64,000 bases of DNA from Acanthococcus lagerstroemiae (lineage: Eukaryota > Arthropoda > Insecta > Hemiptera > Eriococcidae). Of this stretch, positions 34,174 to 45,057 are shown one piece after another (the stretch's first letter is position 1; each line of letters opens with the position of its first letter). The DNA lies in the NCBI GenBank assembly GCA_031841125.1, contig CM063106.1:35212001-35276000 (forward strand), read 5' to 3'. The notes below the pieces were generated by a model. It was not told where the DNA came from. It ran no database searches and was given only the letters and a program-made list of their open reading frames with translations. The position numbers were made by a program, and so were the translations under genes.

Positions 34174-35092
34174 GGAGAAATCATTTGGGCGAGGTATGAA
34201 AAATTGCACAAATTTAGTGTATTGTTTGGGCGAGTGGAAATAAATCGCCCGTGTATCGTTTGGGCGAACGAAATGTTATCAATCGGGCGAACATGGTGCG
34301 TGCACATTTTATGGGTTATGCGTTTCACCTCTCGCAAAATTGGTTCAAGAAGATTAGAGTTGACAAAACGTTGATGTAGCATTATACCGACGAAAATTCT
34401 GAAATTGGTAAGTGGTTGAAGTACACTTTTGGTTTGTCATATTTACCATCTGTTGAAGTTGCTGACGAATTTATCGATTTGATGAAAATAGCTCCACCGG
34501 AAGTAACAAAGTATGCAGACTATCTGACAGACTCGTATATTGCACCAGACTCCGATTTCCCACCTTGTATATGGGCTGGTGCTCCAACTTCTCAACCTCG
34601 AGCTACAAACGATCCTGAATCCTTCCACAGCTCATTCAATAAAGAATTTTACCATCCGCACCCAATAGTTCACGCTGTCATAGTCACTCTACAAAACATT
34701 CAAGTCAGCACTCATTTAGCAGTAAAGGGTATACAACGAGGCAACGTGAAGAAGCTGAAGCGAGAAACGGCAGCGAGATAAGGATGACGCAAAACTGCTG
34801 GAATAAGTACCAAAGTGCAGAAATAAATCGCTTGCACCACGTGAAAGTTCTAGGTTATCGTTATTCAGGAAAGAAAATTTGAGAAATTCTTTGCAGTTGG
34901 TTGAAAAAAGTTTTTTTATAATTTTGATGGCAGACAGAACCACTGTACAGCAATGTACTTTACTTATTTTCGAATTCAAATGGCACAATATTTTTAGTTG
35001 TACCGGTTTACTTGATCGAGTACGCTGACTGTCCTTAGTCGATGGAAAACGGGAAGGAAAATATTGTATTTTTCGCCCAAATGATTTTCCCC
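34174..35092 (+). mobile_element. Mutator-like element, 919 bp, with transposase remnant
   Basis: GGGGARAAATCATTTGGG followed by CGA opens both ends. TTCGTAAC is repeated directly outside (34166-34173 and 35094-35101), and the ninth base differs (C against G), which fits the 8-9 bp duplication of Mutator-like elements. TTTGGGCGA occurs at 34186, 34225 and 34259, with CGGGCGA at 34284 and an inverted copy at the right end, a subterminal motif of the kind transposases bind. A MULE transposase fragment lies inside. Confidence 0.85.
34307..34781 (+). pseudogene. MULE transposase C-terminal fragment
   Basis: The plus strand reads FHLSQNWFKKIRVDKTLM (34320-34378), a TAG stop, then after a shift KWLKYTFGLSYLPSVEVAD, KYADYLTDSYIAPDSDFPP, CIWAGAPTSQPRATNDPESF and HSSFNKEFYHPHP. 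This order (CxFHLxQxWxxK, GLxFLP, YxxxxYI, FPPxxWA, TNxxESFHxxxN, HPxI) is the C-terminal half of the Mutator-like transposases that are common in insect genomes. The N-terminal DNA-binding domain and the upstream part of the catalytic domain are missing, so the element is non-autonomous. The CxxxxH-type residues of the last catalytic region are partly retained (FHSSFN). It lies between matching terminal repeats, which supports the element call independently. Confidence 0.75.
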
Positions 35093-35329
35093 GTTCGTAA
35101 CTCAACCTGCTGACATTTCAAGATTTTTAAATCCAAAGATGACACATTTAAAGAAGGTATCTCGCAAGGGGTTTTTCTTCCATGTCCACACAATGAAGAG
35201 AGTGCTTTAAAGATAAAAAAGTTCGTTCAAGTTGTTACCAGCCCCGACGTACGTGTCCAAGGAACTTCTTCTAAATCGAAAATCATTTCAAAGAAGCGAA
35301 GACAAAGATGGTGGTGATGTACAGGTGGA

Positions 35330-36830
35330 AAACGCATCGATATTCTTTTAAAATAGTCGGAGATTTTTCTTGAAGATTTTCGATAAAACTCCTCAAAAAC
35401 TTATCGGCGTTTTCCTCGAATATTTTGTATTCAATAACTATCGGAAAATTTCCTCGAAGAATTTTGATAAAATTTTTTGGGAAACTTTGGAAATTTTTTC
35501 TAAGGATTTCCGACGGGATTCTTCGGAAATGTTCTGAATTTTTTCCCAAAAATTGCCAATGAAATTCCTTAAAAATCATTGGAGGTTCTTCTCGAAGATT
35601 TCCGATGAAATTCTAGGAAAATCAACATTTTTGATAAAATTCTTCAAAAACCATCGGAGTTTTCCCCCGAATATTTCCTATAAAATTCATCAAAAATTAT
35701 TAGAAAATGTTTTCTAAAGATTTCCGATGAGATTCTTCGTTAATTTACCGGAATTTTCTTCCAGAAATTTCCGATGAAATTCCTGAAAAATCATCGGCGA
35801 TTCTTCTTAATTCCCAATGAAATTATCTTTGGAAATCATTGGAGATTTTTCCTGAAGATTTTCAATAAAATTCTTCAAAAACTGTCGAAGTTATTCCCCG
35901 AATATTTCCTATTCAAAATTCAAAAATCATCGGAAAATTTTCATGAAAAATTTTGATAAAATATTATTTTGGAAAGCACTGGAAATTCTTTCTAAAGATT
36001 TCCGATGGGATTCTTCGGAAATTTTCTGATTTTTCCCCAAAATTTTCCGATGAAATTCATTAAAATCATGGGAGATTCTTCTCGAAGATTTCCAATTAGG
36101 ATTAGTTTCATTTTTGAAAATCTTCGGGAATCATTAAACCTTGCTTCCGGAGAAATGCTTTAAAAATCATCAGAGATATTTCTCGATGATGTCCAATAAA
36201 ATCCTTTGGTATCGCTAGAGATTTTCCTTAAAATTTTCAACAAGATTCTTTTTGAATTCATCGGGGATTGATAATTTTTTCATGACTTTTATACAAAATA
36301 TTCGGGGAAAAACTCCGACAGTTTTTGAAGAATTTTATCAAAAATCTTCGTAAAATATCTCTGATTCCATCACATGAGTGAAAAATAGTCCCAATTTTTC
36401 GGAAATTATCGGATTTTTTCGCCCAAAAATTTCCGATAAAATTCCTTAAAAATCGTCGGAGATTCTTCCCGAAGATTTCCAATAAAATTATTCTCTGGAA
36501 ATCGTCGGAGATTTTTCCTGAAGATTTTCGATCAAATTCTACCAAAGACCATCAGAGTTTTCCCCAAAATATTTCCGATAGAATTCTTCAAAATTATCGA
36601 AAAATTTTCCTAGATTTTTGAATAAATTCTTTGGAAAAGATTGGAAATTTTTTCTGAAGATTTCCAATGAAGTTCTCCGGAAAAATTGTCCAGAAATCAT
36701 CGGAGATTTTTCTCAGTGATGTCCGATGAAATTCTTCGAAAATGATTAGAAAGTTTTCCTTAATATTTTCGATAAAATTCCTCAGAAATTGTCTTCGGAA
36801 ATCAAAGGAATCTTCTCGAAGATGAATGAT
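35330..36830. repeat. Degenerate satellite, about 55-65 bp unit, 1.5 kb
   Basis: Variants of GATTTCCGATGAAATTC, AAAATCATCGGAGATT and TTCCYGAAGATTTYCGAT recur about 25 times in the same orientation with frequent small indels. Frames in it (35283-35579, 36258-36545) are by-products of the repeat. Confidence 0.8.
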
Positions 36831-36834
36831 AACT

Positions 36835-37060
36835 GCACGTGTTTTTCGAAAATAAGTCTACTAGGAACTAAATGCATTTTTTCGCGAGCGAAAGCTTCGT
36901 TTTTGAAGTTGAAAGTCCTCTTTATGTATACGACTCGAAGGGAAACCTTTTTCCCGAAGCAAACGCTCTCACTCCTGGGTACAAGCTTCCTGTTCACTTT
37001 TTTATGCATACACTATGCAGCTTGCACTTTACTTTTGCGAAGTGAAAGCTAAAGCTTCTC
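36835..37060. other. No gene recognised; AAAGCTTC motif repeated
   Basis: GAAAGCTTC or GAAGC words (36893, 36955, 37045) recur in both orientations together with TTTATGCATAC at about 37000 and 37058. Could be the remnant of a small inverted-repeat element. Confidence 0.35.
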
Positions 37061-37063
37061 TTT

Positions 37064-37355
37064 ATGCATACCTCGAATTCGTTCTCTCAGCGGTCAGAAT
37101 TTCTGGACATTCAAATGGGAAAGACATCCGCTACCTGGTCTAGGCACAGTCGTCTGGTTGGCCGAGTGGAGGAAGGACCAGGTCATGCGGCAGGTCACCC
37201 AACACGATACACAGTAAATTTAATACGGGAAATCACTGGCAAGAGGATGGAATCATGTACTAGGACAGCCGAGGACAGAGACAACTGGAGGAGCCTGGTC
37301 GACTCGATTACCTGATCACGATGCCCGAAACCAGGCGAACAAAGAAGAAGAAGAA
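37064..37355 (+). pseudogene. LINE 3' end: reverse transcriptase C-terminus plus GAA-rich tail
   Basis: The frame from 37064 reads GHPTRYTVNLIREITGKRM and TAEDRDNWRSLVDSIT. The pattern R-W/Y-x-D/V-x-x-x, then A-x-DR-x-x-WR-x-L closes the open frame of many APE-type LINEs. Upstream HSNGKDIRYLV appears in another frame. The stop near 37315 is followed by GAAGAAGAAGAATAAATAA (37341-37359), a short simple-repeat tail of the type made by RTE-like elements. Only about 80 codons survive, so this is a 5'-truncated insertion. Family not identified beyond LINE. Confidence 0.6.
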
Positions 37356-37364
37356 TAAATAATC

Positions 37365-39045
37365 TCAAAATAACGCTCTACAAAAACTACCCGACACCCA
37401 TTTACCCGACAAGACATTTCCCTGAATTTTTATTACCAGAAAAAATTGACGGACTTTGGAAAATGTCTTGTCAGGGAAATGAATTCGGGGGAATGGCCCG
37501 AAATCGTCGAAACACTCACGATCCCGCTGGATGACAACCGCAGGGTGCAGTGTCAAAGGCTTATGCCTCACAGTGAGCGGTTTAGGCGGTGGCTTTCCAA
37601 GTAATAAACGTAAAATTTCAAGGTTAATGCAGAATCAGTTAAATAAAGGCGATGTTAATTTTATTTATTTATTATCATCTAGTCACGACGTTCTTTGACT
37701 AAATTTGTCAATATAAAAAGGTCTTTCGAGTTTCGGTTTTGAGGTCATAGTAGCTCGTTCATGTCTCAGGTGATAGGATTAATCAAAATGTAATACAGAG
37801 CAATACTAATTTTCACTGATTACGTCATACGTAGGATAAGTACGTAGATTGAACGGACATTCATAACACCTAATTGGCTTTTTACAAACAAAATAATGAC
37901 CGTACGAAATCGTTTATAGGCTCGTCGAAGAGCCCATTAAATCGGGCTAGACACTTTTTTTTTCCTCTTCTTCACCGAATTCTATCGCTCGTAACACAAA
38001 CCTAGTCTGTTGAATAAACGAGCGACGGTTCTTTGCATTTGAGTCACCCAGTCGGCGAATGAGCTTGCCGCAGACACAATTTTTCAGCCTGACGAACATG
38101 ATGGGCCACCATTAACCGAAATGAAATTTTCTCGTCTAGGGAAAATCCCATATAGCTGGTTTGATCGTATTTCACGACTTTCGTATATTTAGGCCCCAGA
38201 CGCGGGCTATCGCGATACAGCGAACGACCGAGACGCATTTAGAAAAAGCTGGTTTTGATTTATTTAATTAACATTTGAGAAGAAAGAAAGAAAAGAAAAA
38301 TTAATCACAACCGCGGCTTTTGCAGCATTTGGGAATAATCCAAGAAGAATATATGCGGAATTGGGAAATTTGATCTTGGGATAAAAACTGAACTTTCATC
38401 ACGACAGCCGGCTGCATCGAGTGATACATAAATATCCGTTTCAGTTTTCAAATATTTTAATGATGCTCGGTACTGCTTCCGATGCACTGAAGCATAGTAC
38501 ACATTATACGGAATACAGCCATTATCCGGCCGATTACATAAAATAAAATTCCAGAATATTCCAGACTTCGTCATTAAGGAAATCGTTAAGACGTCAAATT
38601 TTCGAAGAAATATTTGCGCGAGGAAAATTTATATAGAAGTTTAACGCTACTTAAATCGGTCACTCGATGCGTTCGCAGCGATATTCACTCCACCCATAAT
38701 AGTTGATTTATTTTGATAAAGGAGTATTTCTCGCTTCGCTAAGACAGTGTATTCGAAAATACTGTACAAATAAAATCACGCCGTTATTGTACATGTAAAA
38801 TGGAAACATCGAATGCACTTTCGCGACAACGATATTCTAATTACGTATGCATTCAAATTCACAGCACGCGGGGCTTCAAAAAAAAACAACAAAAAAAAAA
38901 CACGAGAATCCTCACAATTTTCTTCCCTTCTTCCGTTTCGACGCTACATCAATCACAAGCAATGCAAAATTTATCATGTCATTATGTGCAAACGGAATCG
39001 CTAATTTCACAGTTTCAAATTAATTGACGTTCTTACTAGAAATCG
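37365..39045. other. No gene recognised
   Basis: Mixed composition. The minus-strand frames at 38044-38238 and 38305-38574 look slightly protein-like but I do not recognise either and see no splice structure joining them. Confidence 0.4.
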
Positions 39046-39055
39046 TAAGAGAGAA

Positions 39056-40615
39056 ATGAAGAGTCTTGTCCTAGGAATAGTTGGAATACGTGAAATAAGG
39101 TGGAAAGAGGAGAATGATTTTTGCTCAGGAGACTTGAAAATAATGAATACCTACAAAGGGAATAAAAGGGCTAGCAGGTGTCGGAATTGTTACGAATAAG
39201 CAAATAGGTAATAAAGTTATATATAATAAATTATAGAGTAAAAGGTTAATCTTGATAAAAATTAATACATATGCCTACTAATACTCACGAGGACGAAGAA
39301 ATTGAGGAGGTATATGAAGAATCAGAAGGACTTACGAAGCACAGAGGCGAAAAGAATCTTATTGTTATGAGAGATTGGAATGCCAGAGTTGGTGAAGGAA
39401 AGGAAGGTAATACGTAAGTTGGGGGGTTTGGATTAGAAATGAGAAATGAAAGAGAATAACGTTTCATACAGATTTGTGCGAAGTATAATTTAGTTAAAGG
39501 AAATACTCAATTTAAAAATCACTGTAGGAGGTATACATGGAAGAGTCCAGGTAACAAAGGTAGATATCAAATTGATTATATTATTACAAAACAACGTTTT
39601 AGGAATCACATATTAGACTGTATAACTTATCCGGGAACCGATATTGACAGGGGTCATAACTTGGTAGTTACGAAATGTAGGCTTAAATTGAAGAAACTTG
39701 TTAAAAGAGAAGAGGTAAAAAGATGGATTAATACTAGAGAGAAATATATTAAGAGGATATTGCATTGGAATTAGAGGAAAAACAGAAAACTAACTGTGTG
39801 GAGGAAAAATGGGGTAAAATAAAGGAGGGAATATTAAAGTCAGCAGAAGAAAATCTAAGTAAAACGAAGAGAGAAGAAAAGAAATCATGGGTAAAGAAGA
39901 AAATCCTTAGAAAGATGGATGAACGAAGAAAATATAAGAATGCAAATGATAGGGAAGGTACGAATAGATTAGCTTATCAAAAGTTAAAAAATGAAATAAA
40001 GAGAGAGTGTAAAAAGGCAGAGGAGAAATGGATGAAAGAAGAAAGTGATAAGATAGAAGAGCTTATGAATAAAGGACAAACAGACTTGGCCTATAGAAAA
40101 GTAAGAATGAAGTTTGGAGAAGGAAGGATGAAAGCAAGTAATAGAACAAATAAAGAGGAAGAGCCTATTTACACAGCTGATGGAAAAGTGAAAAGGTGGG
40201 TAGAGTATGTAGCAGGACTAAAAGACTATATATAGTAAAAATGGGGATGCAGAGATGAGAATGGAGAGGGAGGAAGATGTGGAAGAAGATGAGAGGGGAG
40301 ACTCAGTTTTAAGAGGTGAATTTACAAGGCATTGAGAGATTTAAAGAAAGAGAAAGCGCTAAGAGTGGATGAGATACCAACGGTATAATTACAAAACTTA
40401 GAATATGTACTTCATAAATTGTACCAATCAGTAGGTATGTTATATGTATCCATATTTATGATACAGGGGAAATACCTGAGGACGTTAAAAAGAGTGCTAT
40501 TTGAACTATACCAAAAAAAGCTAGAACCGATAGGTGTGAAAATTATCGAACAACTAGTCTTCTTTCGCATGCGTTAAAAATATTAACAAGGAGAATTTAT
40601 AGGAGAATTGAGAAT
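39056..40615 (+). pseudogene. APE-type LINE: endonuclease, linker and first reverse transcriptase blocks
   Basis: Plus-strand frames give MKSLVLGIVGIREIRW (39056), EKNLIVMRDWNARVGEG (about 39352; the usual GDWNAR is here RDWNAR), RYTWKSPGNKGRYQIDYII, TYPGTDIDRGHNLVVTKCR (SDHN is RGHN here), the long lysine and glutamate-rich linker 39765-40235, then GEIPEDVKKSA, PKKARTDRCENYRTTSLLSH and KILTRRIYRRIEN (reverse transcriptase blocks 1 and 2). Stops at several points and the altered catalytic residues show it is dead. The reading is then interrupted at about 40615 and resumes at 43824. Fragments of the same family lie at 15640 and 21604 on the minus strand. Exact clade (RTE-like, or other) not settled. 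Confidence 0.8.
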
Positions 40616-41549
40616 TTCATCATCACATCATTTTATTTGTAATTTAACGATGCCCGACCTCTAGGTGTTTAGCGTCCAGCCGTATTACAAAACAAATGTG
40701 TTACTACCCATATACAAATAATGTGAATACCGATTCTAGATAAAAGTGCGCATCCAGGGGCGAAATTATAGGGGGTGTGGGGGTTGTAACACTCCCCAAA
40801 TAATTTGGCAGTTGGCAAATTTTAAGAATGCTTTGACGGCCCCACCAATAATTTGACAGTCGGCAAATTTTGAAACTGTTCATCTAAATTATCATTTTTT
40901 ATGTATGTCTGTTTGCTTATTTATTTTATTTTTCAATTAAAAAAATGTTTTGATTAAAAGATTGGCAAATTTTAAATTTTTTAAACATTTTGTCGGCGCA
41001 TTTATAGTTTTCAAAAAATATTTGCAGGAAAATTTTTCTTTTCCACCTTTCCAAACTGAAAGTCAAATTTCGTTTCTGAAAATGGAGTACCCTGGACCCC
41101 TGTTAGAGACTGGTCAGTCAAAAGCAGAAGTGGTTTCAAACTGAGTATATGGAACGATACTTGAAAGGTTGAAACAAAGCTGAAATGTGGAAGACATTTC
41201 GAAAATCCGAAAGTCGGTAGCAAATGCGTTGAATTTCAAATTTCAATGACTCGGACTGCCAGCGCGAAAGAGTCGCCCTCTATAATTTTAGGCACGTGAA
41301 AAAAAGGAACTATTGTAACAATACATATTTTAGAAAAATTCATCAGACTGAAATGAAAATGATCTCAATGGAAGGAAAATTTTATGTACTATAAATTTTG
41401 TCCTAATCGTTTTTTCGATAAACGCTTTTGTTTTCATAATATTTTGAGATTTCTTCGTATGCCAGTAAATGAAATATTCCCCTCGATCAGGGTTACAAGG
41501 CAAACGACTACAGCGCGCCCCCGCTTTGAGAAGCCCGAAATCTGTTCAC

Positions 41550-42325
41550 TTCGTCACTCTGTCACTCACTGAGTCAGTGATTCACTCATTCACTCAGTCA
41601 TTCGTTTACTTATTTAGTGATTCACACAGTTACTCAATCATTTACTCAGTGACTCAGTGATTCACTCAGTTACCCGCTTATTTATTGAGTTATTCACTAA
41701 GTTATTTCGTCACTCTCTCAATCACTCACTTAGTTATTCACTCATTCTGTAATGTACCTAGTTATTCATTCACTTCCTCACTCTGTCACTCACGCAATAA
41801 GTCAGAGATTCACTCACTCTCTCGCTTACTTATTTAGTGATTCACTCAGTTACTCAATCACGTACTCAGTGACTCACTCAGTCACTAGCTTACTCATTTA
41901 GTGATTCACTAAGTTACTCACTCCCTTACTCACTCAGCGACTTAATGATTCACTCACTCACTTAATCATTCACTCATTCTCGGATTTAGTTACTATTTCA
42001 CTTCCTTACTCCATCACTCATTCAATAAGTCAGTGATTCACTCAGTCACTCGCTTACTTCTTTAGTGATTCACTCCTTTACTAGGTTATTTATTCATTCT
42101 CTAATTCAGTTCTATTCATTCACATCCTCACTCTGTCACTCACCCAATGAGTCAGTGATTCACTCACTCACTCAATCACTCAGTCATTCGCTTACTTATT
42201 TAGTGATTCAATCAGTCACTCGCTTACGTATTCAGTTATTCACTCAGTTTCTCAGTCACCCGCTCACTCAGTCATCCATTCTCTAATTCAGTTATTCATT
42301 CACTTCTTCACTTCTTCACTCACTC
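41550..42325. repeat. ACTC-rich tandem repeat with higher-order pattern
   Basis: Words such as CACTCAGT, CATTCACT and TTAGTGATTCACT repeat for almost 800 bp with a longer period of roughly 200 bp (CTTACTTATTTAGTGATTCA returns at about 41607, 41826, 42051 and 42190). A 43-bp direct repeat (CGACTACAGCGC then CTTTGAG and AGCCCGAAATCTGT) flanks the array at 41502 and 42598. Confidence 0.85.
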
Positions 42326-42333
42326 ATTCAATC

Positions 42334-42582
42334 CAGTGGCGTAGCCAAGGGGGGATTAGGGGATGAATGCCTCCTTGAGATGAGAATTTTTTTATATGCT
42401 GGCAGTATCACAGTAAATGCGCAAAATGAAATTTAAATCCTGATAGCTGATACATAATTGAAGTTGAAAAGCACAGCATACTGATAAGTCAATGTAAAAA
42501 CATACAGTTCATGTTAGGTGTACCCCCGCCCGCTCAAAATTTTGCTGATCCCCTCCTTGGAAAAATCCTGGCTACGCCACTG
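42334..42582. mobile_element. hAT-type short element with perfect 8-bp target duplication (249 bp)
   Basis: Ends CAGTGGCGTAGCCAAGG and CCTGGCTACGCCACTG are inverted. ATTCAATC stands directly outside both ends (42326-42333 and 42583-42590), an exact 8-bp duplication. The interior is non-coding. It is inserted into the last unit of the ACTC-rich tandem repeat, so it is younger than that array. Confidence 0.93.
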
Positions 42583-42768
42583 ATTCAATCATTCGTATAC
42601 GACTACAGCGCACAACACTGCTTTGAGCAGCCCGAAATCTGTAGTTACAAGATGTTCTGTTTGACCTACAGCCTGAAATTTAAGAAAGTTGAACATTTTA
42701 TTAAAATATAAAAGTATAAAAGCAAAAGACTTATCTTCCAATGTCACAAGCAAATGTTCTAATGTTTA

Positions 42769-42925
42769 ATTTACGGTCTTTGGTCCTGGTGAATGTTCGG
42801 GCCGTACATCCGAGATTCCAAAATTTTGCTACACGTGTCAAAAACTTTACTTTTTGGTCGCTGATAAGAGTAGTCGATACTAGCGCTGTACGGCCCGAAT
42901 AGGAGCGAAATTTAGTCCGTAACAA
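42769..42925. mobile_element. 157-bp fold-back sequence
   Basis: TTCGGGCCGTACA (42796-42808) and its exact complement (42887-42899) are extended outward by weaker pairing (TTTACGGTC against GTCCGTAAC). Loop about 78 bp. Probably a small MITE. Confidence 0.6.
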
Positions 42926-43363
42926 AAGTCAAAACTCCATGTATTTTTCCCGTAAGAACGAAAGGGAACTTCTGGCAAGGATTCCCCTAATCCAATCGAC
43001 AGAAAACTTTGTAGTTTTTTATTTATTTTATTTTATTTTATTTGTTTTTATTGGAATTAATTTAGGAGAAAAATCAGAGAAAATTCAGAAAAAAAGATCA
43101 CCAAGAGTAAACAATGACCACCTCAATATGTAAAGGAAGTTGTGTGTTCCTCTCAAGTATTCCTAACATCCTTCCACCTTATCCTCCCAGAATAGGGTAT
43201 GCTCATGTGCGCAAATGTGAGTGTTGGGGGATAAGGTTCCAATCTGCATTTGCCGGGACGAAACAATGGGGAGGGGGTGGAACACCCCCAATAATTATGC
43301 AGTCAGCAAATTTTGAACCTGTTTATTTGAATTTTTCATTTTCTGAGAACGTTTGTTTGTTTG

Positions 43364-43396
<33 letters not shown>

Positions 43397-43823
43397 TTTT
43401 TATTTTTTTTTTAAATTTAAAAATATTTTGATTAAAAAATCGGCGAATTTTCAAATTTTTAGAAAATTTTGTCGGCGAATTTTCAACTTTTTAGAAAATT
43501 TTGTCGGCAAATTTTTAGTTAAAAGAAAATATTTGTCGGCAAATTTTCCTTCTTCCCCCGCCCCCAAAAAAAACTCAAAAAAAAACTGAAAGTCTAGTTT
43601 CGCCTCTGTACGCATCTGTAAGAGAACATGTGATAACTTAAGTAATTAAATAATATATAAATAAATACATGTAAGTTGATCTTATTATTAGATGTTATAA
43701 CAAGAAAAGAAAAATTTAACGATTGTATATAAGGGTGTAATATAGAAAACAAAGGCAAGTTAAAGGTAAATTAAACTAAAATGGAGAAAGGCATAATTCA
43801 CTACAGGTAACAAGTAAATGGCT

Positions 43824-43962
43824 AGAATTGATGCAGAATTAAGATATGATCACTTTGGATTCAGAAAAAGTAGTGGTACTATGGAAGCAGTGTTAGCAGT
43901 AAGATTAATTGTAGAGGGGAGACTCAAAAAGGGGCAGCATAGATATATGGCTTTCGTTGATC
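43824..43962 (+). pseudogene. LINE reverse transcriptase, middle piece
   Basis: The plus strand reads RIDAELRYDHFGFRKSSGTM, EAVLAVRLIVEGRL and KKGQHRYMAFVD. This is reverse transcriptase block 2a-3 (QFGFRxxxGTxxAI ... xxxFxDxxKAFD) and directly continues the protein that stops at 40615. It ends at FVD because a GC-rich element is inserted next to it; the catalytic YADD region and thumb are not found. Same broken copy as 39056-40615 and 45058-45218. Confidence 0.8.
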
Positions 43963-43972
43963 GAGTATTCCC

Positions 43973-44220
43973 CTCCGCCTGGACATCGTGGGGCCAGCGT
44001 CTTGGCGCTAGCGCTTTTCCATTTAAATACATGCAAGCGCCGTTGCCGGAATGTTGGGCCAGTTGGGGGCGGCGTCCATTTGGCCCGACTATGGCGCCTG
44101 GCGCCAATCGAGCGCCAATTTTTGATTGGTGCTCGATTTACGCCAGAATCGAGGGTAAATTTGGCGTATATCTGACGCCGATGCCGGAATCCGGGCTGAC
44201 CCCGCGATTTCCAGGCGGGC
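43973..44220. mobile_element. GC-rich TIR element, about 248 bp
   Basis: CCGCCTGGAMATCGYGGGG followed by YCAGC forms an inverted repeat at both ends. Inside, AATCGAGCGCCAAT (about 44107-44120) pairs with ATTGGTGCTCGATT, and GGCGCC words are frequent. GC content is far above that of the neighbouring DNA. It breaks the LINE reverse transcriptase frame. GATGCCGGAATCCGGGC resembles the GC-rich stem of the hairpin at 16966. Confidence 0.65.
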
Positions 44221-44394
44221 CATAATCTAGCGCCCTTGGCACGTGCCTATGTTCTTATATGTAAATATGGCCCTGGACGTCATAGTAACATAAGTGTATC
44301 TTACCCTACATAAGAAAATTTCCATGGAAATTATATGAAAACAACACGGCATTACACCATCCAGAAGCTCTCTCCTCGACCAAGGATCACCCCT

Positions 44395-45055
44395 CTGCCA
44401 ATCTCCACCACAGCTGTCCTCCTCCACCACAGTCACTTTCCCCTCATGCTCCTCCTCGCCAACCGCGACGTCCGTCCTCGCCGTGGCCGTCCTCCCTCTC
44501 CAGGAGCTCCCACCTCCACCAAGAAGCCCCCCCGGGGTAGGGTACTTCTGGTGCAACGTGAGATTAAGGTACAGGGTAGGCCAACAGGAACTCATCCCAA
44601 CGGAGGGGAAGGAGGAGGTAGTTTTTACTATTTAGTATATAGAGAGCCCTCCCCCACCACAACTCCTCCTCGTCCTTCACTGCAACCTTCCTCTCCCCAA
44701 GCTCCCTCCTTCACCATGAACCCCTTCTCAAGGGTGGGCTACCCCCTGGAGAAATGTGCAATCAAGGGGCAGGATAGGCAACCCGCAATGTTTTTTTTTC
44801 TCTCGGAGGCGGTGGCTTTTACTGTTTAGTGTATAGAGAACCCTCCCCCACGACAACTCCTTCACGTCCTTTACCGCGACCTTCCTCCCCCAAGATCTCT
44901 ACTCCACCATGAACCCCCTCCTAAGGATAGGCTACCCCGGAGAAATGAGCAATTAAAGGGCAGGATAGGCAACCCGCAGTGGGTTTTTTCTTCTGGAGGC
45001 GGTGGCGGAGGCGACGGTGCGGCGGATTTTACTTGTTTAGTATACAGAGAGATTT
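44395..45055. repeat. CT/GA-rich minisatellite, about 185-bp unit, three units
   Basis: CAGGATAGGCAACCCGCA, TTTAGTATATAGAGAGCCCT, CACAACTCCT and CACCATGAACCCC recur at intervals of about 185 bp (units near 44640 and 44830 clearest, a degraded one before). The 164-codon plus-strand frame at 44335-44829 is rich in proline and threonine only because of the repeat. Confidence 0.7.
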
Positions 45056-45057
45056 GA

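Larger units (their letters stand above)
40755..43608. mobile_element. Candidate composite hAT structure, 2.85 kb, bounded by two direct copies of one short element
   Basis: Copy 1 (40755 to about 41078) starts CAGGGGCGAAATTATAG; copy 2 (43253-43608) ends CTAGTTTCGCCTCTG, whose complement is CAGAGGCGAAACTAG. Both copies point the same way and share CAAATAATTTGGCAGT-like, GGCAAATTTTGAA, ATATTTTGATTAAAA and TTTTGTCGGCG blocks. TGCGCATC (40747-40754) and TACGCATC (43609-43616) flank the outermost ends and match at seven of eight positions, whereas the inner ends have no matching octamers. This is the layout expected if the whole segment moved as one unit. Confidence 0.6.
40612..43823. mobile_element. 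3.2-kb insertion inside the LINE reverse transcriptase
   Basis: The LINE reads RRIEN up to 40615 and resumes RIDAELRYDHFGFR at 43824, so almost nothing of the protein is missing between. AGAATTGA occurs at both junctions (40604-40611 and 43824-43831) and might be an 8-bp target duplication, but the protein may naturally have RIE and RID in succession, which would give the same effect. No matching termini could be seen at these junctions. Confidence 0.55.

Noticed and set aside
35283..36545. Frames with repeated IFRRFLRNF-like words
   Set aside because: Translation of the degenerate satellite; no independent coding evidence.
38044..38574. Two minus-strand frames considered as exons of a host gene
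   Set aside because: No splice-site pair joins them in frame and neither matches a family I know.
41469..42286. Frames made of SFTQSLIHS-like repeats
   Set aside because: Translation of the ACTC tandem repeat.
41550..42325. Regularly spaced repeats considered as a CRISPR array
   Set aside because: There are no unique spacers, the units grade into each other, and the context is eukaryotic.
44335..44829. 164-codon plus-strand frame, proline and threonine rich, the longest ATG-started frame without an obvious family
   Set aside because: It lies across the CT-rich minisatellite, and the same kind of frame appears on the other strand. Composition comes from the repeat, not from selection.
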